Source of the DNA: an uncultured candidate division Zixibacteria bacterium
GTDB lineage: Bacteria; Zixibacteria; MSB-5A5; GN15; PGXB01
Assembly (NCBI GenBank): GCA_937925655.1
Contig: CALAMC010000085.1
Span: 1-18,619, forward strand
Direction of reading: 5' to 3'
DNA length: 18,619 nucleotides
The position numbers and the translations under genes were made by a program. Position 1 is the stretch's first letter. The number at the start of each line of letters is the position of its first letter. Positions 1 to 6,316 of the stretch are shown here, in pieces. Below the pieces are notes generated by a model, which saw only the letters and a program-made list of their open reading frames with translations, did no database searches and was not told the origin of the DNA.

Positions 1-399
1 GAATTCGCGGCCAAACATCCCGAACATAGACTCATTATTATTGATATGGCCATCCCGCGCGACGTTGAGTATATTAAGGGATCATTGAGAAATATAGAAT
101 TATTCGACCTCGATGATGTCGATGAATATGTCCATCGCCAGCAGGATATTCGCCGAAATGCCATCCCCGATGCCGAAGAAATAATAAAACAGAAATTAAG
201 TGAATTCACGTACTGGTTTGAGCACATTCGCCGCGAACCGGTTTATAACGGACTGGAAAGATATTTCGAGGACCTTCGGCAGGAGGAACTGGCCGAGCTT
301 CTGGAGGGCCTGGACGACAGGACCCGAACCCGGCTCGATCTGGCCAGCCGCAGGCTGGTGGAAAGACTTCTCTTTACCAAAATCAGGACTTCAAAATAG
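1..399 (+). CDS. hemA: Glutamyl-tRNA reductase, C-terminal part (5' end cut by window edge)
   Basis: This is the 3' end of a glutamyl-tRNA reductase, the NADPH enzyme that makes glutamate-1-semialdehyde, the first committed intermediate of C5-pathway tetrapyrrole synthesis. The frame is open from base 1. The first methionine codon, at 46, is not the start: the residues before it read LIIIDMAIPRDVE, the conserved end of the NADPH-binding domain. The segment after it (ELFDLDDVDEYV) matches the start of the helical dimerisation domain. About 132 residues are visible, covering the domain boundary and the whole dimerisation region. The tail stops soon after RLVERLL, where many homologues continue with a KLLH-P motif, so the C terminus is short but not obviously broken. 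The catalytic cysteine and tRNA-binding domain lie outside the window. Only 18 bases separate it from the next gene, so it probably heads an operon towards siroheme. Confidence 0.93.
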   Translation, partial: EFAAKHPEHRLIIIDMAIPRDVEYIKGSLRNIELFDLDDVDEYVHRQQDIRRNAIPDAEEIIKQKLSEFTYWFEHIRREPVYNGLERYFEDLRQEELAELLEGLDDRTRTRLDLASRRLVERLLFTKIRTSK

Positions 400-417
400 A
401 AATACCGGGGATGACCG

Positions 418-1074
418 ATGAAGAAAAAATATCTGCCGATTAACATATCGATGCATGAACGCCGTTGTCTTGTGGTCGGAGGCGGGAAAGTGGCCGTGCG
501 TAAAATTGATAATTTAATCGACTACGGGGCCGACATTACCGTCATTGCCGAAGAAGCCGATGACAAAATAAAATACTACCGCGACCGCGGACTTGTGAAA
601 CTCGAAGAACGAAGTTACATTAAGAATGATGCCACCGCTTTCGGGCTGGTCATCGCGGCCTGCGACGATGAGGCCGTCAATAAGCAGGTTTATGATGATT
701 GTCATAATGTCGGCATACCGGTTAATGTCGTCGATAATCCTCCCCTGTGCGATTTCATATTCCCGGCCACGATCCGGCGCCATCATCTGTCGGTGGCGGT
801 TTCCACCGACGGCACCGCGCCGTTTCTTGCCAGTCATTTGAAAATCATACTGGATACAATCTTCCCCGAACACTGGGAGAAAATCGCCGATTATGCCGCC
901 TATTTCCGAGATGAACTTAAAAGACGTTTTCCCGGAAATAAATTGCGGCAGGAAGCCTGCATCGATCGCTTTTTAAACGCCGACTGGAAAGAGATATTAA
1001 AAGAGAAGGATGGCGGCCAAATCGAAGACCTCGTGATAGAAATGTTGGAAACAACCGATCATGACCAGGATTGA
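418..1074 (+). CDS. Precorrin-2 dehydrogenase / sirohydrochlorin ferrochelatase (CysG N-terminal / Met8 type)
   Basis: This 218-residue protein oxidises precorrin-2 to sirohydrochlorin with NAD and may also insert iron to give siroheme. The N-terminal Rossmann fold has the GGGKVA nucleotide motif at residues 21-26. Residues 103-106 are NVVD; D106 aligns by eye with Asp104 of Salmonella CysG, the residue important for both activities. DFIFPATIRR (112-121) and the STDGTAP stretch (129-135) are family signatures. At the place of the phosphorylated serine of CysG (Ser128) this protein has Thr130. The length suits a stand-alone SirC/Met8 protein without the methyltransferase, which here is the next gene. 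Its last 14 bases overlap that gene, so the two are probably translationally coupled. Whether it keeps ferrochelatase activity cannot be decided from sequence. Confidence 0.92.
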   Translation: MKKKYLPINISMHERRCLVVGGGKVAVRKIDNLIDYGADITVIAEEADDKIKYYRDRGLVKLEERSYIKNDATAFGLVIAACDDEAVNKQVYDDCHNVGIPVNVVDNPPLCDFIFPATIRRHHLSVAVSTDGTAPFLASHLKIILDTIFPEHWEKIADYAAYFRDELKRRFPGNKLRQEACIDRFLNADWKEILKEKDGGQIEDLVIEMLETTDHDQD

Positions 1075-2590
1075 GACAGGCATTGTATATCTGGTCGGCG
1101 CCGGACCGGGTGATCCGGGGCTGATTACGGTCAAGGGAAAAGACTTACTTTATTCTTGTGATGCTGTCGTTTATGACAGCCTGATTCCCGACGAGCTCAT
1201 TGTGACGCTACCTGCCAAAGTAGAAAAACACTATGTCGGCAAAAGAGGGGGGAAAGAAAATATATCGCAGGATGAAATCAATAGTCTCCTGCTGAAGCTG
1301 GCCGGTGAAGGCAAATTCGTGGTTCGCCTCAAGGGCAGCGATCCCCTCATTTTCGGACGCGGCGGCGAGGAAGCTCGATTTCTTAAAAAGCATAATATTC
1401 CTTTCGAAATCGTCCCCGGTGTCACGGCCGCAATAGCGGCGGCGACATATGCCGGTATTCCCTTGACCGATCGCGAAAAGGCGTCCTTTGTGATTTTCGC
1501 AACCGGGCATAAGGCCAAAGAAAAAGAACAATCCGGGGTCCCCTGGAAGCAGATAGCCAGATTACCGGGCGGGACATTGGCGATATATATGGCCGTCGCC
1601 GAGATTGAAAGAATAACCGACGAATTGCTCGACGGCGGCATGGACGCCGCGGTACCGGCGGCCATAATCGAACGGGGCACGTTCCCGACTATGCGGACGA
1701 TAATCTCGACGCTGGGCAACCTGCCACAGGATGCAAAAGAAAACAGGATAAAGGCCCCGGCCATTTTCTTGGTCGGTCATGCGATTGAATTAAAAAAGAC
1801 CATGGAATGGATATCATCGAAGCCGCTTTGGGGGAAACGGGTCATGGTTACCCGCCCCGGTCACCAGGCCCGGGAAATGTACGAAAGACTTCGCATGCAC
1901 GGGGCGGAAGTTCTGGCATATCCGACTATTGCGGTCAAAGAAATCGTCGATGACACCGGTTGGAAACAGCTTAAAAATATCATGGCCGATGATAAATGGC
2001 TTCTTTTTACCAGTGAAAACGGTGTCGAATATTTTATCAGGCAGTACCTGGGATACTTCAGGGACATCCGGACATTATCGCAATACAAGATCGCCCGCAT
2101 GGGCTACGGAACACTTCGGGCACTTCAGAGGCACCATCTTGCCGATGATTACGCCCCGGAGAAGTCGTCGTCGCTGGCTCTGGCCGAAGGACTAATTGCC
2201 GAAAAAGATATAAAAGGCAGTATAATTATTCGGGTCGCCGGAGCGCAGGATACCGACCCGGTGGCCAAAATGCTGGAAACGGCCGGCGCCCGAGTCATCC
2301 CGGTAATTGTTTATAAAACGACATTCATATACTGGCCCGACGAGTCCAAAGAAAAGCTTTTCGAACATCCCCCGGATTATATCATATTCACCAGCGGCCG
2401 GGCGGTCGACGGATTCATGGTCAATTTTGACAAAGACGAACTCAAGTGGCTGACAGAAAAAGCGAAAATAATATCAATCGGAAAGACAACGTCGAAAGTC
2501 ATCGAAGCCTGCGGCCTGAATGTCGCCTATGAGGCCCGGACACCTTCCATCGAATCGGTCGTGGATGAACTCGCCGCCTGGGCCGGATAA
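1061..2590 (+). CDS. Uroporphyrinogen-III C-methyltransferase fused to uroporphyrinogen-III synthase
   Basis: A 509-residue CobA-HemD fusion. The first half is a SAM-dependent methyltransferase that turns uroporphyrinogen III into precorrin-2: GAGPGDPG at 13-20, YVGKRGG near 58-64, RLKGSDPLIFGRGGEE at 89-104 and VPGVTAA at 118-124 are the classical motifs. The second half, from about residue 257 (GKRVMVTRPG), is a HemD domain that cyclises hydroxymethylbilane to uroporphyrinogen III. HemD domains are poorly conserved, so that call rests on position, the VTRP motif and overall length. Such fusions are common in Firmicutes and Deltaproteobacteria. Together with the preceding gene it gives hydroxymethylbilane to sirohydrochlorin or siroheme. 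It is the last gene of the unit; hemB, hemC and hemL are not in the window. Confidence 0.95.
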   Translation: MTRIETGIVYLVGAGPGDPGLITVKGKDLLYSCDAVVYDSLIPDELIVTLPAKVEKHYVGKRGGKENISQDEINSLLLKLAGEGKFVVRLKGSDPLIFGRGGEEARFLKKHNIPFEIVPGVTAAIAAATYAGIPLTDREKASFVIFATGHKAKEKEQSGVPWKQIARLPGGTLAIYMAVAEIERITDELLDGGMDAAVPAAIIERGTFPTMRTIISTLGNLPQDAKENRIKAPAIFLVGHAIELKKTMEWISSKPLWGKRVMVTRPGHQAREMYERLRMHGAEVLAYPTIAVKEIVDDTGWKQLKNIMADDKWLLFTSENGVEYFIRQYLGYFRDIRTLSQYKIARMGYGTLRALQRHHLADDYAPEKSSSLALAEGLIAEKDIKGSIIIRVAGAQDTDPVAKMLETAGARVIPVIVYKTTFIYWPDESKEKLFEHPPDYIIFTSGRAVDGFMVNFDKDELKWLTEKAKIISIGKTTSKVIEACGLNVAYEARTPSIESVVDELAAWAG

Positions 2591-2601
2591 TCATTCAATC
2601 C

Positions 2602-2632
2602 AAAAAAAAGCGCCGGAATTTTAATCCGGCGC
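2602..2632 (-). terminator. Rho-independent terminator for the ferritin-like gene
   Basis: A perfect 8-bp stem (GCGCCGGA at 2610-2617, TCCGGCGC at 2625-2632) encloses a 7-base loop. A run of eight A at 2602-2609 becomes a U tract on the minus strand. This fits termination of the minus-strand gene that ends at 2664. On the plus strand the hairpin is followed by CAATACTATATT with no U tract, so it would only weakly stop the cobA-hemD transcript. Confidence 0.85.
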
Positions 2633-2663
2633 CAATACTATATTCGGAAATAATAAAGCCGGA

Positions 2664-3101
2664 TTAACCGTACGGATACATCTTCTCCTTGATCAGCCGC
2701 ATCTTATCGAGCACGTCATTGTGCTTTTCCTCGTCGACCAGAAGGTAGTGCAAAAGATACTCCTGAACCATCATCCGCTTGCCTTTAATTGCTTCCAGCG
2801 CTTCATGGGCCAGTTCAACCGTTTTCTTTTCCAGGTTAATGTGCTTTTCCACCAGATCCCACACTTCGCCGACTTCCTCCGGCGTGAGCGTGATGGTTTT
2901 GGTGGTCAGGCTGTCGGCGATCAATTCCTGGACGCGATAGTGCAATTGGGAATCGCGCTGGATGATTTCCATGATCAGCCTGACTATGGGATTATTGGTT
3001 TTTTCGATGACTTTGCCGGTGGATGCGACCGACGCATTTTCAATTTTCATCCAGCGTTGCATGTTATCGACAATTTTCTGCTGGGCCTCTTTAGTTGACA
3101 T
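2664..3101 (-). CDS. Ferritin-like four-helix protein, probable di-iron
   Basis: A 145-residue, almost wholly helical protein without signal peptide or cysteines, so it has no rubredoxin domain as in rubrerythrin. Acidic residues and histidines are spaced as expected for a ferritin-like metal site: E21 in helix 1, H54 in helix 2 (DSQLH), E91 in helix 3 and EEKH (124-127) in helix 4. This is a motif argument, not a proven ligand set. Members of this broad fold bind iron or act in peroxide and iron handling; the substrate here is unknown. The start has a strong ribosome site (AAGGAGG about 9 bases upstream). It lies downstream of qmoC on the same strand with a 177-base gap, so it could be read from the qmoC promoter or from its own. 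Its end is marked by the hairpin at 2602-2632. Confidence 0.7.
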   Translation of the reverse strand: MSTKEAQQKIVDNMQRWMKIENASVASTGKVIEKTNNPIVRLIMEIIQRDSQLHYRVQELIADSLTTKTITLTPEEVGEVWDLVEKHINLEKKTVELAHEALEAIKGKRMMVQEYLLHYLLVDEEKHNDVLDKMRLIKEKMYPYG

Positions 3102-3278
3102 TACGCAGTCCTCCTTAAAATTTCCACTTTGTTTAAACGCTAAAATGCCTTTTTTTCCGGAATGTTCCGAAATAGTTGGGTAAAAACGGAGCGGGCCATT
3201 CTCTTTTCACGGCGCCACTATTGGTTCTGCCCCTTCAGCCATAACCATCAGGCTATATGATTCGAATCCATGGTTCAG

Positions 3279-4469
3279 TTACCGAACCGGAACTGCCGCC
3301 CGCGGCAGGCGTTTAATCCCCCGGGCGTAAACGAGCGCCAGCGTTCGGTATATCATATGGGCGAATTTGGAGTACGGCATATACCAGAGCAAAAAATAAA
3401 CCACGACCAGATGCCAGAAATAGACCAGATAAGCCAGCATGGGAATACCGATCAGGCGCGTGATCCATGAAAACATACCCGACAATCCGACCATGAACAG
3501 CATGTACAGAAACAGATAATCCGAATACCCGTTGGCTCCGACACCATCGCGATTGGTCCAGCGTCGATAAATAAGCATCGCTCCGCCGATACACAAAGCC
3601 AGGCCGCTTAAGCCTCCAATAATTTTAATGGGATTGGGCAGGTCTACCGGCGGCATCGGCATGATGCTGATATTCATGATTTTAAACTCATGCAAATAAT
3701 GCGGTATGAAAATCAAAATGAACACGGCACCGGTGGTGATCATGGCCCCAATAAAACCGTAAAATAAAAGCAGGTGCCCCACCCGTCGCGGTTTGTTCTG
3801 TTCACACGAGGCAAACAGCTTATGAGTCAGGATTTCTTTGATGGTTTGAATAAAGGCCGCCATAAATGAAATATCCAGCGGCGGACCCGAGGATTTCAAC
3901 CCTTTCCAGAATCTTATAAACCCAACTGCGGCGAAAATAAAAATGATGATATTGCCGATGACAAAGAAGGCATCGACAAAGCTGTGACGCAGAAAATAAT
4001 CGAAATCGACGGTGGTGCTGGTCAGATAGAGAATCTCCCCATCGGGACCGACTTTGGGCAAAAGCAGTACGGCCGCAAGGAGAATGAGAACCGGAACCAA
4101 AAGCAGTAACGGCAGCGCCTTAGGAGAATTGACGGCCTTACCCATAAACGCCGGAAAAGCAAAGCTCTTATATATATAGGTTCTTAAGGCCGCGAGCACG
4201 TCACCGGGCCGCGCACCCCGCGGGCAATGAGTGGAACAGTCGTTACACTGGTGACATAACCACAGGTCGGGATCGCTTAACAGGGCATTTTTTTGACCCC
4301 ATTGTGCCAGGAGCATTTCTTTGCGCGGAAAAGGCCTGTCCTCCGGCGACAGGCTGCAAACCACCGAACAGGTGGCACATTGATAGCATTTTTTAAGGGT
4401 GTCGCCCCCCGCCTTTTTGACCTCGCGAATGAGATTCAAATCGGGATCTATGATATTCCCGGCCGCCAT
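3279..4469 (-). CDS. qmoC: QmoC: membrane subunit of quinone-interacting oxidoreductase (HdrC/HdrE-like fusion)
   Basis: A 396-residue protein of the usual QmoC length. The cytoplasmic N-terminal part is an HdrC-like ferredoxin domain with two 4Fe-4S clusters: C28-x2-C31-x2-C34-x3-C38 and C72-x2-C75-x2-C78-x3-C82-P. The rest is a membrane domain with about six hydrophobic helices, roughly at 117-137, 163-186, 231-254, 280-300, 317-336 and 343-363, of the HdrE/NarI cytochrome b type. H231, H352 and H370 are candidate haem ligands. In sulfate reducers QmoABC is held to pass quinol electrons to APS reductase. The usual order is sat-aprBA-qmoABC; here qmoC is alone and points away from sat, and qmoA/qmoB are absent from the window. 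A ribosome site (AAGGAG, plus-strand 4479-4484) sits 9 bases before the start. An HdrCE-like module of another redox complex is the main alternative. Confidence 0.87.
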   Translation of the reverse strand: MAAGNIIDPDLNLIREVKKAGGDTLKKCYQCATCSVVCSLSPEDRPFPRKEMLLAQWGQKNALLSDPDLWLCHQCNDCSTHCPRGARPGDVLAALRTYIYKSFAFPAFMGKAVNSPKALPLLLLVPVLILLAAVLLLPKVGPDGEILYLTSTTVDFDYFLRHSFVDAFFVIGNIIIFIFAAVGFIRFWKGLKSSGPPLDISFMAAFIQTIKEILTHKLFASCEQNKPRRVGHLLLFYGFIGAMITTGAVFILIFIPHYLHEFKIMNISIMPMPPVDLPNPIKIIGGLSGLALCIGGAMLIYRRWTNRDGVGANGYSDYLFLYMLFMVGLSGMFSWITRLIGIPMLAYLVYFWHLVVVYFLLWYMPYSKFAHMIYRTLALVYARGIKRLPRAAVPVR

Positions 4470-4534
4470 GAAGGGGTTCTCCTTTCGCTCATGTATTTCG
4501 ACATTACTTATGCATTCAAATTTTCGTTGGCCTT

Positions 4535-4563
4535 ATAATAAATTTTGACATGAATACTGTCAA
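4535..4563 (-). promoter_or_regulatory. Predicted sigma-70 type promoter of qmoC
   Basis: Read on the minus strand, a perfect -35 box TTGACA (4563-4558) is followed after exactly 17 bases by TATTAT (4540-4535), five of six matches to the -10 consensus. Transcription would start near 4528, giving a leader of roughly 58 bases to the qmoC ATG. A regulator-type palindrome (4569-4586) lies 5 bases upstream of the -35 box. Confidence 0.7.
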
Positions 4564-4568
4564 GAATT

Positions 4569-4586
4569 TTGTTACTTTTTTCACAA
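4569..4586 (-). promoter_or_regulatory. Operator-like site A (qmoC side)
   Basis: On the minus strand it reads TTGTGAAAAAAGTAACAA, an imperfect inverted repeat of the form TTGTGA-N6-TNACAA. It abuts the qmoC -35 box and is centred near -50 from the predicted start. Its first 13 bases are identical to those of the site at 4872. The pattern fits Rex (TTGTGAA-N4-TTCACAA) and CRP/FNR-family (TGTGA-N6-TCACA) recognition. Confidence 0.65.
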
Positions 4587-4837
4587 AGTGATATTTTACG
4601 GTAATGAAATTTTCCCCATGTTTCATTTAAACAATGACAACAATACTCCATATTAAATTCCCCAACGGAAATTATCGCGGCGGGGCGTCTTTATCGTTTT
4701 ACTACAATAAAGGCGCATTTTCGGCCCCAAGGGGGCATACAAGACCAGATGACATGCCTTTTGTGACAAATAAAACGTCTTTCTATCTCATTATCTGCCA
4801 GCGTGTTACAAAACATGGGGCGAAATCCATGGGATTC

Positions 4838-4855
4838 TTGTGAAATCAGTCACTT
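4838..4855 (+). promoter_or_regulatory. Operator-like site C (upstream of sat -35)
   Basis: TTGTGAAATCAGTCACTT, with the core inverted repeat GTGA-N6-TCAC intact. It ends 6 bases before the sat -35 box and is centred near -50, mirroring the position of site A at the qmoC promoter. Confidence 0.65.
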
Positions 4856-4861
4856 TTCCGC

Positions 4862-4890
4862 TTGACATTGCTTGTGAAAAAAGTTACATT
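4862..4890 (+). promoter_or_regulatory. Predicted sigma-70 type promoter of sat-aprBA
   Basis: A perfect -35 box TTGACA (4862-4867) is followed after 17 bases by TACATT (4885-4890), four of six matches to the -10 consensus. Transcription would start near 4897, leaving a leader of about 130 bases before the sat ATG. Site D covers the spacer and most of the -10 box, which would suit repression. Confidence 0.6.
4872..4889 (+). promoter_or_regulatory. Operator-like site D (over the sat -10 box)
   Basis: TTGTGAAAAAAGTTACAT. It starts inside the spacer of the predicted sat promoter and covers all but the last base of the -10 box, a position at which a bound protein would block RNA polymerase. Its centre is 34 bases from that of site C. 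Confidence 0.62.
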
Positions 4891-4899
4891 CTGACTTGG

Positions 4900-4924
4900 C
4901 TTTAGGGCTAAAGAGGTCTAAAGA
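4900..4924 (+). repeat. Short inverted and direct repeats at the start of the sat leader
   Basis: CTTTAG-GG-CTAAAG forms a 6-bp inverted repeat at 4900-4913. GGCTAAAGA (4906-4914) is followed 10 bases later by GTCTAAAGA (4916-4924), so the element repeats with about one helical turn. It lies just after the predicted transcription start. The role is unknown, and such short repeats may arise by chance. Confidence 0.35.
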
Positions 4925-4938
4925 ATATATGGCAGGTC

Positions 4939-4956
4939 TTGTGAATTTTGTCACAT
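4939..4956 (+). promoter_or_regulatory. Operator-like site E (sat leader)
   Basis: TTGTGAATTTTGTCACAT, containing the perfect core TGTGA-N6-TCACA. It is the closest of the set to the classical CRP-type consensus. It lies downstream of the predicted sat start, or near -40 to -60 of any promoter further downstream. Confidence 0.68.
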
Positions 4957-4981
4957 ACAAAACACTCTGAAGCCGGCCGAT

Positions 4982-4999
4982 TTGTGAAAGCAGTAACAA
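4982..4999 (+). promoter_or_regulatory. Operator-like site F (proximal to sat start codon)
   Basis: TTGTGAAAGCAGTAACAA, both outer TTGT/ACAA arms intact. It is centred about 38 bases before the sat ATG and 43 bases from site E. Confidence 0.62.
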
Positions 5000-5028
5000 T
5001 AAAAACATAAATAAAAACAGGTGATGCA

Positions 5029-6255
5029 ATGGCACATTCCAAGCTAATCAAACCCCATGGTGCAGATGAGCTGAAGATTCTGTTGCTTGAAGGTAAAGAA
5101 AAAGAACAGGAACTTAAAAAAGCGGCCGGACTTCCCAAAGTCGTCATGACGACTCGCGAAACCGGTGATTTGATCATGCTCGGTATCGGCGGCTTCACAC
5201 CCCTTGAAGGATTCATGGGTCAGGCCGACTGGAAGAGCGTTTGTGAACACATGAAACTGACCAATGGCACCTTCTGGCCGATACCGGTAACATTATCCCA
5301 TGATTCCAAAATTGCCGCCGGAACCGAAATCTGCCTGGTGTCCGGAGAGACGAATGAAATAATGGGAACGATGAAGGTAACCGAATCGTACCAGATCGAC
5401 AAGGATTTCGAGTGCAAGCATGTTTTCACGACCACGGACGAGGCTCATCCCGGTGTCAAGATGGTTCGCGGTCAGAAAGCCTGGAATATCGGCGGCCCGG
5501 TCAAGGTATTGTCGGAAAGCTACTTCCCTACCGAGTTCAAGGGCATTTATCAGCGTCCGGCGGAAAGCCGCAAAATTTTCGAGGAAAAAGGCTGGAAGAC
5601 TATTGCGGCACTGCAACTTCGTAATCCGATGCACCGCTCGCACGAATACCTGGCCAAGATCGCGATCGAGGTTTCTGATGGGCTTTACATCCATCAGCTG
5701 GTCGGAAACCTGAAGCCCGGGGATATCCCGGCCGACGTTCGCGTCAAATGCATCGACACCCTGGTGGAGCATTATTTCGACAAGAACCGCGTTGTGCAGG
5801 GCGGCTATCCTCTGGATATGCGTTACGCCGGGCCGCGCGAAGGTCTGCTCCATGCCGTTTTCCGTCAGAATTTCGGTTGCACGCACATGATCATCGGCCG
5901 TGACCATGCCGGGGTCGGCGATTACTATGGACCGTTCGACGCCCAGGAGATTTTCCACAAACTTTGGGACGGTGCGCTGGAGTGCAAGATGTTGCCGATC
6001 GACTGGACATTTTACTGCTACAAGTGCCAGGGCATGGCTTCCATGAAAACCTGCCCTCATCCCAAGGAAGACCGTCTGTTTTTGAGCGGCACGGCACTTC
6101 GCAAGGGGTTGTCAGAGGGCGGCGACATTCCCGCGGAATTTTCGCGTCCGGAAGTTCTGGCGATTTTGCGTGACTACTACGCCAGCATCAAGGACGAAGA
6201 CAAGGTGGAAGTGAAATTGCACGGTCATGCCACCGGCGATGCCAAGAAAAAATGA
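5029..6255 (+). CDS. sat: Sulfate adenylyltransferase (ATP sulfurylase), dissimilatory type
   Basis: A 408-residue cytoplasmic enzyme that activates sulfate with ATP to APS and pyrophosphate; it is the first step of sulfate respiration. The nucleotide-binding motif QLRNPMHRSH is at 196-205 and the second active-site loop GRDHAGVG at 290-297. C330, C333, C342 and H344 (CYKCQ...TCPH) form the metal-binding knot of prokaryotic homo-oligomeric Sat. SGTALR at 353-358 is the conserved C-terminal motif. There is no APS-kinase domain. The start has a moderate ribosome site (ACAGGTGA, about 4 bases upstream). It is followed after 61 bases by aprB and is taken to be the first gene of sat-aprB-aprA. Regulation is likely through the palindromic sites upstream. 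The enzyme can also run in reverse in sulfur oxidisers; qmoC beside it and reductive-type apr favour reduction. Confidence 0.96.
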   Translation: MAHSKLIKPHGADELKILLLEGKEKEQELKKAAGLPKVVMTTRETGDLIMLGIGGFTPLEGFMGQADWKSVCEHMKLTNGTFWPIPVTLSHDSKIAAGTEICLVSGETNEIMGTMKVTESYQIDKDFECKHVFTTTDEAHPGVKMVRGQKAWNIGGPVKVLSESYFPTEFKGIYQRPAESRKIFEEKGWKTIAALQLRNPMHRSHEYLAKIAIEVSDGLYIHQLVGNLKPGDIPADVRVKCIDTLVEHYFDKNRVVQGGYPLDMRYAGPREGLLHAVFRQNFGCTHMIIGRDHAGVGDYYGPFDAQEIFHKLWDGALECKMLPIDWTFYCYKCQGMASMKTCPHPKEDRLFLSGTALRKGLSEGGDIPAEFSRPEVLAILRDYYASIKDEDKVEVKLHGHATGDAKKK

Positions 6256-6316
6256 CAATAAAAAAGGTTTATAAAATAAACACAATCCTGATCCAAGACG
6301 TACAAGGAGGATTTAA

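Larger units (their letters stand above)
4470..5028. other. Divergent qmoC/sat control region, no convincing gene
   Basis: These 559 bases separate the start codons of qmoC (leftward) and sat (rightward). They are AT-rich except for a GC-rich patch around 4676-4735. They hold a promoter for each direction, five full 18-base palindromic sites (4569, 4838, 4872, 4939, 4982) and isolated half sites at 4761-4767 (TTGTGAC) and 4806-4811 (TTACAA). The middle part, 4590-4835, has none of the full sites. The only open frame on the plus strand, 4634-4843 (69 codons), lacks a ribosome site and any recognisable similarity. I see no tRNA, terminator or known riboswitch fold here. Confidence 0.8.

Noticed and set aside
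46..48. ATG as start of the first gene
   Set aside because: The 15 codons before it encode conserved glutamyl-tRNA reductase sequence in the same frame, so the gene is cut by the window edge.
3158..3169. Small inverted repeat CGGAA-TG-TTCCG next to a T run
   Set aside because: The T run precedes the hairpin on the plus strand, and the minus strand has A after it, so it is not a terminator for either neighbour. The loop is only 2 bases.
4761..4778. Possible sixth operator site starting TTGTGAC
   Set aside because: Only the left half matches; the right half AAACGT does not. Listed only as a half site.
4634..4843. 69-codon open frame in the qmoC/sat control region
   Set aside because: No ribosome site, no recognisable similarity or domain, and its 3' end runs into operator site C. 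The region reads as regulatory DNA.
5293..6060. 255-codon open frame on the minus strand
   Set aside because: Antisense to sat; no ribosome site or recognisable protein.
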